From assembly GCF_004135735.1 (NCBI RefSeq), contig NZ_CP012670.1:11197482-11261481 (forward strand): a stretch of DNA of 64,000 nucleotides. The letters are read 5' to 3'. A program made the position numbers and the translations under genes. The stretch comes from Sorangium cellulosum (GTDB lineage: Bacteria > Myxococcota_A > Polyangia > Polyangiales > Polyangiaceae). The notes beneath the pieces are model-generated. The model saw nothing but the letters and a program-made list of their open reading frames with translations. It was not told where the DNA came from and did no database searches. How positions within the stretch are numbered: position 1 is the first letter of the stretch; each line of letters begins with the position of its first letter. Positions 47,001-54,780 of this stretch are shown piece by piece.

Positions 47001-47740
47001 CCCGGCCGGGAGCTCGGCGCCGGCTTCACCGCGTTCGGAGCGGAGCCGGGAGCCCTCGGCACCGCGGGCCGGTTGGGGCTCGGGGGGCGCGTGGCCGCGC
47101 CTTGCGGCGCGCGGCGCGGCGGCGGCGGCGGCGGCCTCGACGGCGGCCCCATCGGCGGGGGAAGCGGGCCCGTCGCGACGGTGCCGTCCTTGCGGCGGAT
47201 CAGCGGCGGCGGCCTGCTCGGCTTCGGCCCCGGCGGCGGCGCGCTCGACGCCGACGGCGCGCTCGCGGCGGGCGGCCCATCGCCTGCGGGCGTCGCGCTC
47301 GCGGCCGGCGCGCTCGCGGCGGGCGGCACGTCGCCTGCGGGCGTCGCGCTCGCGGCCGGCGCGTTCGCGGCGGGCGGCCCATCGCCTGCGGGCGTCGCGC
47401 TCGCGGCCGGCGCGCTCGCGGCGGGCGGCACGTCGCCTGCGGGCGTCGCGCTCGCGGCCGGCGCGTTCGCGGCGGGCGGCACGTCGCCTGCGGGCGTCGC
47501 GCTCACGGCAGGCGGCGTGCCGAGCTTCGGCGTGCTCGCGCTGCCCACGAGCAGCGTCTTCGCGCCGGGCTGAGGTTGCGCGCTGACGCGCGTCGGTTGA
47601 GCGTTGTCGGCATTGGCTTCCCAGCCAGCTTCGTCCGGCGTTCCCGGCAAGCTCGGCAAACCAGGCCGGCGCGGCGCTCCTTCTTGCGGATCATCCCCTT
47701 GGGCCACTGCGGCGGATGCTACACATCCCCGCGCTTTCAA
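41042..47740 (-). CDS. Giant TPR-repeat protein with a repetitive Pro/Ala-rich N-terminus
   Basis: About 2232 residues. The first 480 residues are low-complexity, with five 17-residue repeats (SATPAGDVPPAANAPAA) and four 22-residue repeats (AVSASATPLPTAVSAGAPP...). From about residue 490 to 2000 the protein is a continuous helical array of TPR-like repeats. The C-terminal 250 residues form a less repetitive conserved part (AIRFELSNLGISSRERIGPRDNHPTRQLAERVGRTLGIEAF). No signal peptide is seen. It is probably a cytoplasmic scaffold; the neighbouring kinase could be a partner. The start is uncertain: TTG at 47740 opens the frame, and GTG at 47707 is the main alternative. Confidence 0.85.
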   Translation of the reverse strand: MKARGCVASAAVAQGDDPQEGAPRRPGLPSLPGTPDEAGWEANADNAQPTRVSAQPQPGAKTLLVGSASTPKLGTPPAVSATPAGDVPPAANAPAASATPAGDVPPAASAPAASATPAGDGPPAANAPAASATPAGDVPPAASAPAASATPAGDGPPAASAPSASSAPPPGPKPSRPPPLIRRKDGTVATGPLPPPMGPPSRPPPPPPRRAPQGAATRPPSPNRPAVPRAPGSAPNAVKPAPSSRPGAPPQASPATVAFDATTTPMPISVEAIAVDATTTPMPISVEPIETPAPGSVRAGAPPAPGSVRAGAPPTPTAVSASATPAPGSVRAGAPPAPTAISASATPAPGSVRAGAPTAVSASATPLPIAVSASATPLPTAVSAGAPPAPPAVSASATPLPTAVSAGAPPAPPAVSARATPLPTAVSAGAPPAPPAVSARATPLPAAVSAGAPPAPPLARPGATPAPGPVKAGATPTPLSPSQPSPPAPPPRAARHVEPEAAPPVIAPDLATELQQRAERLKGSDPVGAARALVELGIHEERVRGDLAAARRAYDRARQLSRTLEPALSRVHRLLDARTELALALDVVEDKLRVAESDAIRADLLAERARLLQALGRTAESCDAFGEALRLVPLHPAALRGLEIVLRRESTRNAEQAPRELAAHLERLAEAYAPGRGRPDGDSQLTAWIHVERAAVLDRKLSRPELALASLEGAVVFDPSPGPVRDALRRHLVHHDGIVGLVSALAMEADHERDDDRASRLLYMAARLLIDKLRTPADAVALLSRASARAPVGTPTARRLVAELIRLLEASGALDTAAEVRRTQLSLLTDREAIVHEHARLAELYDILGNAEQAALHATRALELDPEDASTRERLDRALLRLGRHEERVKVWTAVANADRPAGARVAALLRAADISEHHLGRRDEAIATLRAAWAIEPGNGTVFDALSALLAPEPRALEEDPRGVRERLDLYTLAAGAADDPARKIGLLEKLVAIWEDELGQPARAVEELEKILAIDPQRRAAILAMQRNAARAGDSQRLARALCAEAELTSDPGEQRRLLLRAAEITEFRLSDRDRASALIDRALAIDPADPDALRARYRLDERSGRYEEARRALLKLIQRDPAADATFGLWLDVAALDERRLKRPHSAVESYREAARRRPTHPLPRIEIARLLRETGNYEKLVEVLISLAEEAQQPDDHARLLFQAAEVQELALGRDQDALRTLARADAALAAGQPDPAILDAMERIYVRAGGGGVGVGLGPPVVQRPTIGARAASGLPGMSHTMIASELAGLYARWLERKPPALVDHALRIALALVLAENSPRQAVEILEGLIAVVPNHVPALRMLEQLYRHLDAPTSLAALLRAEAEVFSSTIARQGALWEIVSLEEQLGPAAALEALARIVKDAPRDAAALAAILRVAGKVSPADAPSLPAPRLFEGALRESRELSSDPIARALYRIEEALLAEAQADGDPAAARAALAGFRDALALWPESLLAARGLDRLAGRLDDKASIVTAQLALAALAHSEPARAMHLVRAAELAAEDASPDGRARSLDLYEDALRTDPGCVAAARALAQKLAGDPHRLADRLGEALGRSTSREAIALLGAEIARSVLQHHGRPGAVDPGVGIAAIRRVIEATPNDPAALLLLARLLIAQRVWLEARDALKRAVAAATDNETRIAAHFLVADLYEGPLSNPSLAQDALQAILSIDAQNRLALERLHRLGVSRGDHALVLRALGRLVEIAPDAGSRVEADLRLADAYRDAGDSAGMVRTLCDAIVSAPGDGRAWTALARLYRVDTSEGATAYGNALTQLIELATSRRVPLDPRWLTTLGLLEATLLIRPREGLAHLQQAVALPGAPPESRTALGRGLEAAGRNEEAVQVLREVLTSDPEIVARLPDLGPALAALEAALAKDGRAEERITVEEVRACLGEVSPERMARLRSRRVPSECPYAGAFAGPEIGRLLVPEARSPWIDVALAMAPVAAKAIRFELSNLGISSRERIGPRDNHPTRQLAERVGRTLGIEAFELYLSPSWQGAARVFPGDPPALVAASSFVELPELEQTFALARLFARAALGFTFLDEIPAEATDGLLLAALRTVDPGFASGALSPAREHAAQQMLPGVGRAIGRRQRKMLEEILPTVAVQYDARAFVVGLRRSEYRIGYLLSGDVLAAIDYLRRFDRDIARSTEEPRLLLQHPVTNELIRYALSAESYAERRRAGSVWPAI

Positions 47741-47948
47741 TCCAACAATCCAGGCGTCTACTCCACCGAAGCGGCGCCTTCCCTACCTGTCGGGGCCGTT
47801 TCGGACCGGATCCCGGCCTCGCCGCGCTGGACGGGCCGGGGCCGCCGCGCGCTCGTCCCCCGGGTCGCGCGCCGGTCGCGCAGCGCCCCTCGCCGGGGCC
47901 GGGCGCCCCGGCGGGACCCCCGCGCGGCCGGGGCGAGGGCGGCGCGGA

Positions 47949-49532
47949 CTACCTCGGCGCCGCCGCCGGCGCGCAGCGCAGCACGGAGAGCTTCATCGCC
48001 CTGCCGGCAGGCTGCGCCACGAGCAGCGCCTCGGGCGAGGCCGCGATGGGCTCACCGCGCCCGAGCGCGGGCTCCGCGCGCAGCCCGTCCTCGATCTCGC
48101 CCCGCGCGGTGAGCGCCGCGAGCAGCGTCGGGCCCGAGGCGTTCGCGACGGCCAGCCACGCCGCGGCTCCGGAACGGGCGCCGGCGGCCTGAGACCCTCG
48201 CCCCCCGGAGCCCGCGAGGAGCGCGGGCACCCCGGCGCCCAGGCCGAGGGCGGCCTCGGGCGGCGCGTCCGGCTCTCGCTCCCCGCCGGCGAGCACGCGC
48301 GGCTCGCCGACGCCGCCGAGCCGCACCAGCACGGCGCTGATGCGCCCGCCGCTCGAGCCGCTCGGGGTGTCGTCGTCCCGGAACGTCAGGATCAGGCCGT
48401 CGTCCTCGCCCAGCGTCAGGTCGTACGCGAGCACGTGCCCGTCCTTCGGCGTGACCGCGCGCGGCGCGGCGGTGAGCGAGCCCGTCTCGTCCAGGGGGAC
48501 CACCTCGACCCACTGCTGGGTGATCGTCTCGCCTGCCGCGGCCGTGTCCTCGTCGACGTGGTCGTCCTTCGCCGAGGCGCGCCGCGCCGGCTCCTCGGCG
48601 CGCGCCACGTACGCGAGCCAGTAGCCGCCCGGCCGGCGGAGCACGCGCGGCATCTCGGCGTCGGTGCTCGGCCGCGAGACGGGCCGGGGCGAGGTGACCG
48701 AGCGCAGCGTGGCCACGTCGGTGGAGGCCAGCATGATCCGCGATCGTTTCCCGTCGCGGGTCACGTCGTCCCAGACGACGACCGCCCGCTCTCCGGACAC
48801 GGCGACGTCGAGCGCGAGCGACTCGTCGCGCCCCTCGGCGAACTCGGCGCCCCAGGTGACGTGCTCCCCCTCGACCCTGGCGATCTTGATGGCGCGCCCG
48901 CCGGCGTTCGGCTCGATCATCGCGGCGAGGATCGCGCCGCCTGCGCCCGCGACGACCGGAGGATCCATGTCCCCGCGCGAGCGCGCGAGCCGGACGAGCT
49001 TCCCCTGGGCGCCGTCGGCCGAGAGCGTGGCGACCATCGCGACGGCGCCGCCCTCCGCTTCCCGCTGCGCCCCCACGGCGAAGCCGCCGGAGAACGTGGT
49101 CCCCCGGCCGATCTCGACGGCGAAGGGCGCGAGATCCTGGGCGCTCTCGGCCTCGCCGCCGCCTTCGCCTCGCCCGGGCGCGCGCGGGGCAGGCGGGGCG
49201 TCGCCGATGACGAACGGCGTCGGGCTCGCGGGTGTGCAGCGCGGGGCGGGCGGCTGCCCCGACGCCTCCGGGGCGTTCGGGTCGACGGGCGCGAGCGCTC
49301 CGGGGCTCGCGCCGGACGGCGCGGGGGCGCTGCTCCGCTCGCCTTCGGGCGTGGAGCAAGCGCGCCACACCACGAGGGATCCGACGACGAGCGCGACGGC
49401 GAGGGCCCCCTTCCAGGCGATGCCTTCGGGCTCGTCCTCGGTCGGCGGGCGTCGATCCGCGCTCGCGCCCCCGTTCGGCGGGCGTCGATCCGCGCTCGTG
49501 CTCCCGTGGGGTGCGCGGTGGCTGGGCTCCAT
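47949..49532 (-). CDS. Single-pass membrane protein with a propeller-like outer domain, unknown function
   Basis: 527 residues. A hydrophilic N-terminus with two ADRRPP repeats is followed by one membrane segment (ALAVALVVGSLVVW, about 45-58), then an Ala/Pro linker and a large strand-rich domain. Segments such as SGERAVVVWDDVTRDGKRSRIMLAS and PGGYWLAYVARAEEP look like beta-propeller blades. No family is recognised. It lies 208 bp upstream of, and on the same strand as, the TPR protein gene, and may share its expression. A surface or periplasmic sensor is one possibility; there is no direct evidence. Confidence 0.72.
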   Translation of the reverse strand: MEPSHRAPHGSTSADRRPPNGGASADRRPPTEDEPEGIAWKGALAVALVVGSLVVWRACSTPEGERSSAPAPSGASPGALAPVDPNAPEASGQPPAPRCTPASPTPFVIGDAPPAPRAPGRGEGGGEAESAQDLAPFAVEIGRGTTFSGGFAVGAQREAEGGAVAMVATLSADGAQGKLVRLARSRGDMDPPVVAGAGGAILAAMIEPNAGGRAIKIARVEGEHVTWGAEFAEGRDESLALDVAVSGERAVVVWDDVTRDGKRSRIMLASTDVATLRSVTSPRPVSRPSTDAEMPRVLRRPGGYWLAYVARAEEPARRASAKDDHVDEDTAAAGETITQQWVEVVPLDETGSLTAAPRAVTPKDGHVLAYDLTLGEDDGLILTFRDDDTPSGSSGGRISAVLVRLGGVGEPRVLAGGEREPDAPPEAALGLGAGVPALLAGSGGRGSQAAGARSGAAAWLAVANASGPTLLAALTARGEIEDGLRAEPALGRGEPIAASPEALLVAQPAGRAMKLSVLRCAPAAAPR

Positions 49533-49711
49533 GAACCGGGGGTGTTAGCGCTGATCGCGCCGTGAGGGCAGGGGGTGGCTCTGCCGCATGCTCGAGAACT
49601 TTCCCTCCGCCGCCGGCGAGGGTATCGCCGACAGGGGCCACGCCGGCTCCGCCCCGCACGCGCCCGACGCGGGCGGCGCGGGCCAGGGCCGGAGCGCGCC
49701 CGATCCTCGCC

Positions 49712-50620
49712 ATGGCCAGCCGTACCTTCCTCGCCACCCTGCTCCTGGGGCTCGTCGCGCTCACGTGCGCGGCCTGCGTCGGCTCCTCCCCCACGCCGCT
49801 CGCCCCCGCGCTCCGCGGCTCGATCGGCGTCCCGCACCACGGCGTCATCACCGACGCGGTCGAGCTGCCCATGCAGGGGGAGGGTTACCGGCTGCTCCGC
49901 AGCAACGGCGTCCGCTGGGGGACGGCCGGGCTCGTCGCGACCGTCCAGCGCGCCGCGGCGGAGGTCGCGCGGGCGCGGCCGGGCGGCGCGCCGCTCCTCG
50001 TCGGCGATCTCTCCAGGCGCTTCGGCGGACGGACCCGGGGGCACCGATCCCACCGCACCGGGCGCGACGCCGACCTCCTGCTGTATGCGCTGACGCCGGA
50101 CGGCCGCCCGGTGCGCTCGCCGGGCTTCATCGAGTTCGGGCCGGACGGGCTGGCGCGGCGCGGCGACGATGACGGGGGCCGCTCGCCTGCATCCTCGGGC
50201 GCGCGGGCGTTCGTCCGCCTCGACGTCGAGCGGGAGTGGCTGCTCGTGAAGGCGCTCCTGCGCTCGCCCGACGCCCACGTCCAGTGGCTCTTCCTGGCCC
50301 GCTGGCTCGAGGCGCTCGTCATCGAGTACGCCCGGGCGCGCGGCGAGGACCCGGAGCTCGTCTGGTATGCCGAGAGCGTCCTGCTCCAGCCGGGGGACAG
50401 CACGGCGCACGCCGATCACATCCACCTGCGCGTCGCGTGCGCGCCGGACGACTTCCTCTCCGGCTGCCTCGGCGGTGGCCCTTACTGGCCGTGGCTCCCG
50501 GCGGTGCCGCAGCTCGTCCCGCCAACGGACACCGATCTCGCCGCGGCGATCCTCGAGGACCTCCTGCCGGGGGGCGCCGCCGCGGGCGCTCGCACGGCGG
50601 CGCCCGACAGCGCGCTGTGA
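49712..50620 (+). CDS. MepA-like penicillin-insensitive murein endopeptidase, lipoprotein
   Basis: 302 residues. A signal peptide ends in a lipobox (TCAAC). The MepA-type zinc site is recognisable: GHRSHRTGRDADL holds the first His and Asp ligands, and DHIHLR near the C-terminus the last His. MepA enzymes cut D,D- or L,D-crosslinks in peptidoglycan. The GVRWGTAGLVATVQRAAAEV region also fits. The stop overlaps the start of the methyltransferase gene by 4 bp (GTGA). Function in wall remodelling is likely; location is probably periplasmic, membrane-anchored. Confidence 0.85.
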   Translation: MASRTFLATLLLGLVALTCAACVGSSPTPLAPALRGSIGVPHHGVITDAVELPMQGEGYRLLRSNGVRWGTAGLVATVQRAAAEVARARPGGAPLLVGDLSRRFGGRTRGHRSHRTGRDADLLLYALTPDGRPVRSPGFIEFGPDGLARRGDDDGGRSPASSGARAFVRLDVEREWLLVKALLRSPDAHVQWLFLARWLEALVIEYARARGEDPELVWYAESVLLQPGDSTAHADHIHLRVACAPDDFLSGCLGGGPYWPWLPAVPQLVPPTDTDLAAAILEDLLPGGAAAGARTAAPDSAL

Positions 50621-51552
50621 ACCACCTCCTCGCCCTGGGCGACACGGCCGACGTCTGCGCGGCGCTCCCCGCCGAGGTGCGCTTCGATCTCGTCTACCTC
50701 GACCCGCCGTTCGGCGTCGGCACGACGATGACCGCGCGCGCGGCGCGCGGCCAGGCGCGCGGGCGGCGCAGGCCGGAGAGCGGGCCCGACGCGTACGACG
50801 ATCGCGCGAGCGCCGACGCGCTCGTCGAGGTGCTCGCGCCGCGCCTCGCGGCCGTGCGCGATCGCATGGCCGAGGGCGCGACGCTGTACCTGCACCTCGA
50901 CCACCGCGCGGTCCACGAGGCCAAGCTCGCGTGCGATCGCCTGTTCGGCCGCGGCGCGTTCCTGGGCGAGATCATCTGGGCGCCGGGCAACGGCGGCCGC
51001 GGCGCGCGGGGGTTCTCCGTCACGCACCAGACGATCCTCCTGTACGCGCGCGCGGCGGGCGAGCGCGGCCGGGTGGTCTACAACGCCGGGGATCCGATGC
51101 TCCGCGAGCCCTACGCCGAGACCAGCCTCGCCATGCATTTCAAGCACCGCGACGAGGAGGGGCGCCTCTACCGAGAGCGCGTCCTCGGCGGCAAGGCGTA
51201 CCGGTATTACGCCGACGAGGGGCGCCGGCTCGGGAGCGTGTGGACCGACATCCCCGGGATGGTGGCCAACACCCCGCTGCGCCGCGAGGCCACGGGGTAC
51301 CCGACGCAGAAGCCGGAGCGGCTGCTGGAGCGCGTCGTCCGCGCCTCGAGCGCCCCCGGCGCGACCGTCGCGGATCTCATGTGCGGCAGCGGCACCACGC
51401 TGATCGCGGCGGCGCGGCTCGGCCGCCGCTTCGTGGGCGGCGACCGCAGCCGGCTCGCGTTCGCGACCACGCGCGAGCGGCTCGACCGGGAGGGGATCGC
51501 GTACAGCCTGGTCGAGGTGCCCGAGGCGGAGCGCGACGGGGCTGCGCCGTAG
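50617..51552 (+). CDS. Site-specific DNA methyltransferase, beta class
   Basis: 311 residues. Motif IV is DLVYLDPPFG near the N-terminus and the SAM-binding motif I is DLMCGSGTT near residue 250, an order that marks the beta class of N6-adenine or N4-cytosine methyltransferases. GYPTQKPERLLERVV is the usual motif X region. The GTG start overlaps the upstream stop. No restriction enzyme is fused or immediately adjacent; the nearest nuclease is the PD-(D/E)XK protein 1.5 kb downstream, across a terminator-like hairpin. It may be a solitary regulatory methyltransferase or a protective partner of that module. Confidence 0.9.
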   Translation: MNHLLALGDTADVCAALPAEVRFDLVYLDPPFGVGTTMTARAARGQARGRRRPESGPDAYDDRASADALVEVLAPRLAAVRDRMAEGATLYLHLDHRAVHEAKLACDRLFGRGAFLGEIIWAPGNGGRGARGFSVTHQTILLYARAAGERGRVVYNAGDPMLREPYAETSLAMHFKHRDEEGRLYRERVLGGKAYRYYADEGRRLGSVWTDIPGMVANTPLRREATGYPTQKPERLLERVVRASSAPGATVADLMCGSGTTLIAAARLGRRFVGGDRSRLAFATTRERLDREGIAYSLVEVPEAERDGAAP

Positions 51553-51591
51553 CGTCCGCGCGCCAGGAACTCCTGGCGCGCCTGCGGACGC
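51552..51591 (+). terminator. Terminator-like hairpin after the methyltransferase gene
   Basis: GCGTCCG/CGGACGC and GCGCCAGGA/TCCTGGCGC pair around a two-base loop, beginning at the stop codon. This is a very stable stem for a rho-independent-like stop, though no T-run follows. Confidence 0.7.
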
Positions 51592-51678
51592 GCAGAGGCG
51601 GAGCCGGTCGGCGATCGGGCGAGCGGCGCGAGGGCGCCGGTTGCTCCTCCCCTATCGTGCCGCGTACGCTGCGAGCGC

Positions 51679-53064
51679 ATGAAGCTCAGCATCCGCAACC
51701 TCGGGCGCATCGCACATGCCGAGCTCGACATCCGGCCGCTCACGATCTTCGTGGGGCCGAACAACACGAACAAGACCTGGGCAGCCTACTGCCTCTACGG
51801 GCTCGCGCGCAGGCTCACCTTCGACCCGGCGGCCTCGTGGAACGCGCTGCACGAGCGAGCGGCGGCCCGCGTCGCCGAATTTGAGCACGCCGAGCTCGCT
51901 GCGCGCGTCCGAGCGGCGGCGGAGCGGGTCGGGGCGGCCTCATTCCACCGCGGCGAAGCGCCCAGGGCGCCCGACGTGAGCATGCGCATTACGCGTACCG
52001 AGCTCCTGGGGGGCCTCCTGGGGGACGTCCGGCTCCGGATGGACGCACTCGACATCATGAATCTCCTCCGGCTCCACCGTGAGCCCTCGGAGGAGGCCGA
52101 GGCGACGCTCGATGTCTCGCCGTCGGAGCTCCGCCGCGGCCCCATCGAGGAGCTGCGGATCGACGTCGAGGACCTCGCGCGCTTCATCTCGTTCACGCCG
52201 CTCAAGCGCCCGGCGCGCAGCGAGCCGCCTGGGCAACCCAAGCTCTTCGAGGTGCGCGACGACCGGGACAGGATCCTCCTGCTGAACGCGGCGATCTCAG
52301 CCTTCGCGTTGTGCCTGCACGATCACGTGGCCGTCTTGCCGGCCGAGCGGAAGGCGCTCGTCGCGACCTACAAGCTGCTGAGGCCCGAGTTCGAGGAGGT
52401 CATGGCGTCCCCCGTGGTGGCCTTCACGGAGCTGCTCCGCAGGCCGGAGCGGCTCGCGCCGACCGAGGCGCAGGTCGAGGAGCGACGCCAGGCCTGGGGA
52501 CTGCTCGAGGAGCGCATCCTGGGAGCTCCGCTCCACTTCTTCCCTCACGGGGCAGGGCCCTCGTTCCTCTTCGGCGGTTCTCCCGACACGGAGCTCCCGA
52601 TCCACGCGGCGTCGTCGCTGGTGCGCGCGCTCGCCGGGCTCGACGTGTACTTGAAGCACCTCGCCTCGCCGGGGGACCTGCTCGTGATTGACGAGCCCGA
52701 GATGAATGCCCACCCGGCCGCCCAGCTCGCCATCACCGAGCTGCTCGCGCTCCTTGTGAACAAGGGCATCCGCGTCGTCTTCACCACGCACAGCCCCTAC
52801 GTGCTGGATCACGTGAACAACCTGATCGAGGCGAGCCGCGTCAGCGCCGGCCGCCGGGACGAGATCGCGGCGCGCCTCAAGCTCGGGTCGGCGGCGGCGT
52901 TCCTCGATCCAGGGGGGGTGGCGGCCTACCTGTTCGACGACCACGGCGTGGTCCGGTCCATCTACGACGCGGCGGAGCGGAGCATCGACTGGCGCACCTT
53001 CAGCGCGGTGACCGACGAGGCTGGCAACCTTTACAGCCACATCCTCGCGGCCGAGCCAAAGTAG
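51679..53064 (+). CDS. OLD/ABC-like AAA ATPase of a putative defence module
   Basis: 461 residues. The N-terminus is MKLSIRNLGRIAHAEL, typical of AAA_15/OLD-like ATPases, followed by a Walker A variant GPNNTNKTW in which the usual Gly before Lys is Asn. The Walker B and D-loop are LLVIDEPEMNAHP, and the H-loop region is VVFTTHSPYVLDHVNN. A 300-residue helical insert lies between the Walker motifs. Similar ATPases drive OLD, Septu (PtuA) and PARIS defence systems. No TOPRIM domain is present here. The nuclease gene starts 5 bp after its stop, so the two are almost certainly co-translated. Confidence 0.85.
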   Translation: MKLSIRNLGRIAHAELDIRPLTIFVGPNNTNKTWAAYCLYGLARRLTFDPAASWNALHERAAARVAEFEHAELAARVRAAAERVGAASFHRGEAPRAPDVSMRITRTELLGGLLGDVRLRMDALDIMNLLRLHREPSEEAEATLDVSPSELRRGPIEELRIDVEDLARFISFTPLKRPARSEPPGQPKLFEVRDDRDRILLLNAAISAFALCLHDHVAVLPAERKALVATYKLLRPEFEEVMASPVVAFTELLRRPERLAPTEAQVEERRQAWGLLEERILGAPLHFFPHGAGPSFLFGGSPDTELPIHAASSLVRALAGLDVYLKHLASPGDLLVIDEPEMNAHPAAQLAITELLALLVNKGIRVVFTTHSPYVLDHVNNLIEASRVSAGRRDEIAARLKLGSAAAFLDPGGVAAYLFDDHGVVRSIYDAAERSIDWRTFSAVTDEAGNLYSHILAAEPK

Positions 53065-53068
53065 CGCC

Positions 53069-53548
53069 GTGCCGCTCAACTTCCTCCTCTGGAACGCGCT
53101 TCAAACGAGCGACACGAGCCACGGTGAGGCCGGCAAGCGGGTCAGCCTGCAGCGCGAGGCCGGCGAGACGGTGCTCGTCTTCCATGCGGACACGCCGGAG
53201 TTTCGCCGGCGGTTCGGTGTGGCGCACGTCTGCGACGCGATCTTCTTCTACAAACGACCCCCGGCGCAGCCTCTGCTCCTCTTTGTCGAGCTCAAGGGGA
53301 AGGAGGTCGCGGACGGCGCCACCCAGCTTCGCGAGACGCTGCTGGCGGTTAGGCGAGAGCTCGCTGCGGCGCTACGCGACGGCGCTCCGCGCGCGGAGCA
53401 ACTCCGCGCCGTGATCGTCTGCTCGGGGGTGGCGTCGCCGCGGGAGCACGGCCGTGTTCGCGCGGAATTCGAGCGCGCCACCTCGGTCCCCTTGCTCGTG
53501 AAGACCGTGAAGAGAGGGACGTGCGATCTGCGCGATGTGCTTCGTTGA
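53069..53548 (+). CDS. Small PD-(D/E)XK nuclease partner of the ATPase
   Basis: 159 residues. The segment CDAIFFYK...LLLFVELKGKEVADGATQL has the order Asp, then ExK (ELK), then Gln, as in restriction-endonuclease-like folds; it is followed by a helix LRETLLAVRRELAAAL. No other domain fits in this length. The GTG start lies four bases after the ATPase stop, with no clear ribosome site, so it depends on coupling. By analogy with ATPase-plus-nuclease defence pairs it is probably the effector. The family is not one I can name, so both fold and role are inference from motif and context. Confidence 0.7.
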   Translation: MPLNFLLWNALQTSDTSHGEAGKRVSLQREAGETVLVFHADTPEFRRRFGVAHVCDAIFFYKRPPAQPLLLFVELKGKEVADGATQLRETLLAVRRELAAALRDGAPRAEQLRAVIVCSGVASPREHGRVRAEFERATSVPLLVKTVKRGTCDLRDVLR

Positions 53549-53962
53549 GGAGTGTGCGCCGGCACGGCGCCGCCCCCCTTGAAATGCCGTTCCGTGCGAC
53601 GCAGGCGCTGGTCTCGACCGTTGAAACGCCGCCCTCGCCCCCGAGTGGCTCATCTCGACGCTTGAGATGGCCCACTTTGGCACCCAGGCGCTCATTTCAA
53701 CGCTTGAGGTGGCTCACTCTGGCGACGAGCCGGCGCTTTCAACGCTTGAGGAGCCCCGCTCGGCCGCCGAGAAGGCCGTTTCAACGCTTGCATCAACCGT
53801 TGCAGGGACGCCCTCGCCCCCCTTCGCCGCGCCTGCTCGCGCCGGCGCGGCGCCCTTCGCCCGGCCTCGCGGCGCGGCGCCCTTCGCCCGGCCTCGTGGC
53901 GCGGCGCCCTCCGCCCGGTCCCGCCTCCAGCGCCGCGGCGATTCCCCCGCGCGGGGCGCTCT
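53549..53962. other. Non-coding interval downstream of the ATPase-nuclease pair
   Basis: 414 bp with the second 42-bp periodic array and a GC-rich region of CGGCGCGGCGCCC-type repeats near 53850-53910. No ribosome-site-backed frame is seen. It ends at the YciO/Sua5 gene, which converges from the other strand. Confidence 0.45.
53655..53795. repeat. Second 42-bp periodic repeat array
   Basis: The motif CGCTTGAG (or CGCTTGCA) recurs at 53659, 53701, 53743 and 53785, exactly 42 bp apart, with the TTTCAA lead kept in the last three. Sequence between motifs is only partly conserved. A weaker copy precedes at about 53615. The period equals that of the array at 24008 although the sequence differs. 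Confidence 0.8.
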
Positions 53963-54568
53963 TCAGACGAGATCGTCCGTCGGCCCCGCGCCCTGCCGGA
54001 CGACCTGCACGTCGCCCTGGCTCAGGTCGATCACGGTCGTCGGCACGGCCCCGCACGCCCCCGCGTCGAGGACGAGCGCGAGCCCCGGGAAGCGATCGTC
54101 GATCTCCGTGGGATCGATGATCGGATCCTCGCCGGGCGGCGCCGCGGTCGTGCTGATGAGCGGCCGGCCGAGCGCGCGGACCAGCGCGATCGGGACCGGG
54201 TGGTTCGGCACGCGGATGCCGACCGTCTTCTGCTTCAGGTGCACGTACTTCGGCACCTCGCGCGTGGCGGGGAGGATGAACGTGTACGGCCCCGGCAGGA
54301 AGCGCTTGAGGAGGCGGTACGTCTGGTTCTCGACGATCGCGTAGCGCGCGATGTCGCTCAGATCCGGGCAGATGAACGCGAGGGCCTTGTCCTTGCGCAT
54401 CCCCTTGATCTGGTAGACCCGCTCGATCGCCTGCTTGTTCATCAGGTCGCACCCGAACCCGTAGACGGTGTCGGTCGGGTAGCCGATGACCTCGCCCTTT
54501 TCGATGAGGGCAACAGCCCGCGCGATCTTGCGCGGCTCCGGGTGGTCTGGATTGATGGGCTGGAGCAC
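53963..54568 (-). CDS. YciO/Sua5-family protein (threonylcarbamoyl-AMP synthase-like)
   Basis: About 201 residues. The YrdC-type core is clear: KGEVIGYPTDTVYGFGCD, KGMRKDKALAFICPDLSDIARYA, PGPYTFILPAT and VGIRVPNHPVPIALV, then LISTTAAPPGEDP. In Sua5/TsaC this fold makes threonylcarbamoyl-AMP for t6A of tRNA; the closer resemblance here (INPDHPEPRKIARAVALIEKGEV) is to YciO, whose activity is weaker. No Sua5-specific C-terminal domain is present. The GTG at 54568 gives the standard N-terminus; a GTG at 54619 is in frame. It lies downstream of the ATP synthase genes on the same strand. Confidence 0.87.
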   Translation of the reverse strand: MLQPINPDHPEPRKIARAVALIEKGEVIGYPTDTVYGFGCDLMNKQAIERVYQIKGMRKDKALAFICPDLSDIARYAIVENQTYRLLKRFLPGPYTFILPATREVPKYVHLKQKTVGIRVPNHPVPIALVRALGRPLISTTAAPPGEDPIIDPTEIDDRFPGLALVLDAGACGAVPTTVIDLSQGDVQVVRQGAGPTDDLV

Positions 54569-54780
54569 GGGAATGGCACCATGGGGCAGCCCGGCCGGCT
54601 CGACCAGTGCTGATCGCACGAACCGAGATCTGCGCTGGCCGATGCGAGCCGGCCGGGGTGACGCGCCGAGGGGACGAGCCAGGTGCTGCGCGACGCGCCG
54701 CCGCGGGGCGGCGGCCGGGCGCGACGAGCCGCTGCGGGGCGGCGGCAGGAGATCCCGCCGGTCCGGGGCGCGGCGCGGCG

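Noticed and set aside
53655..53795. CRISPR array beside the ATPase-nuclease pair
   Set aside because: Only an 8-14 bp core is conserved per 42-bp period and the intervening DNA is partly similar between units.
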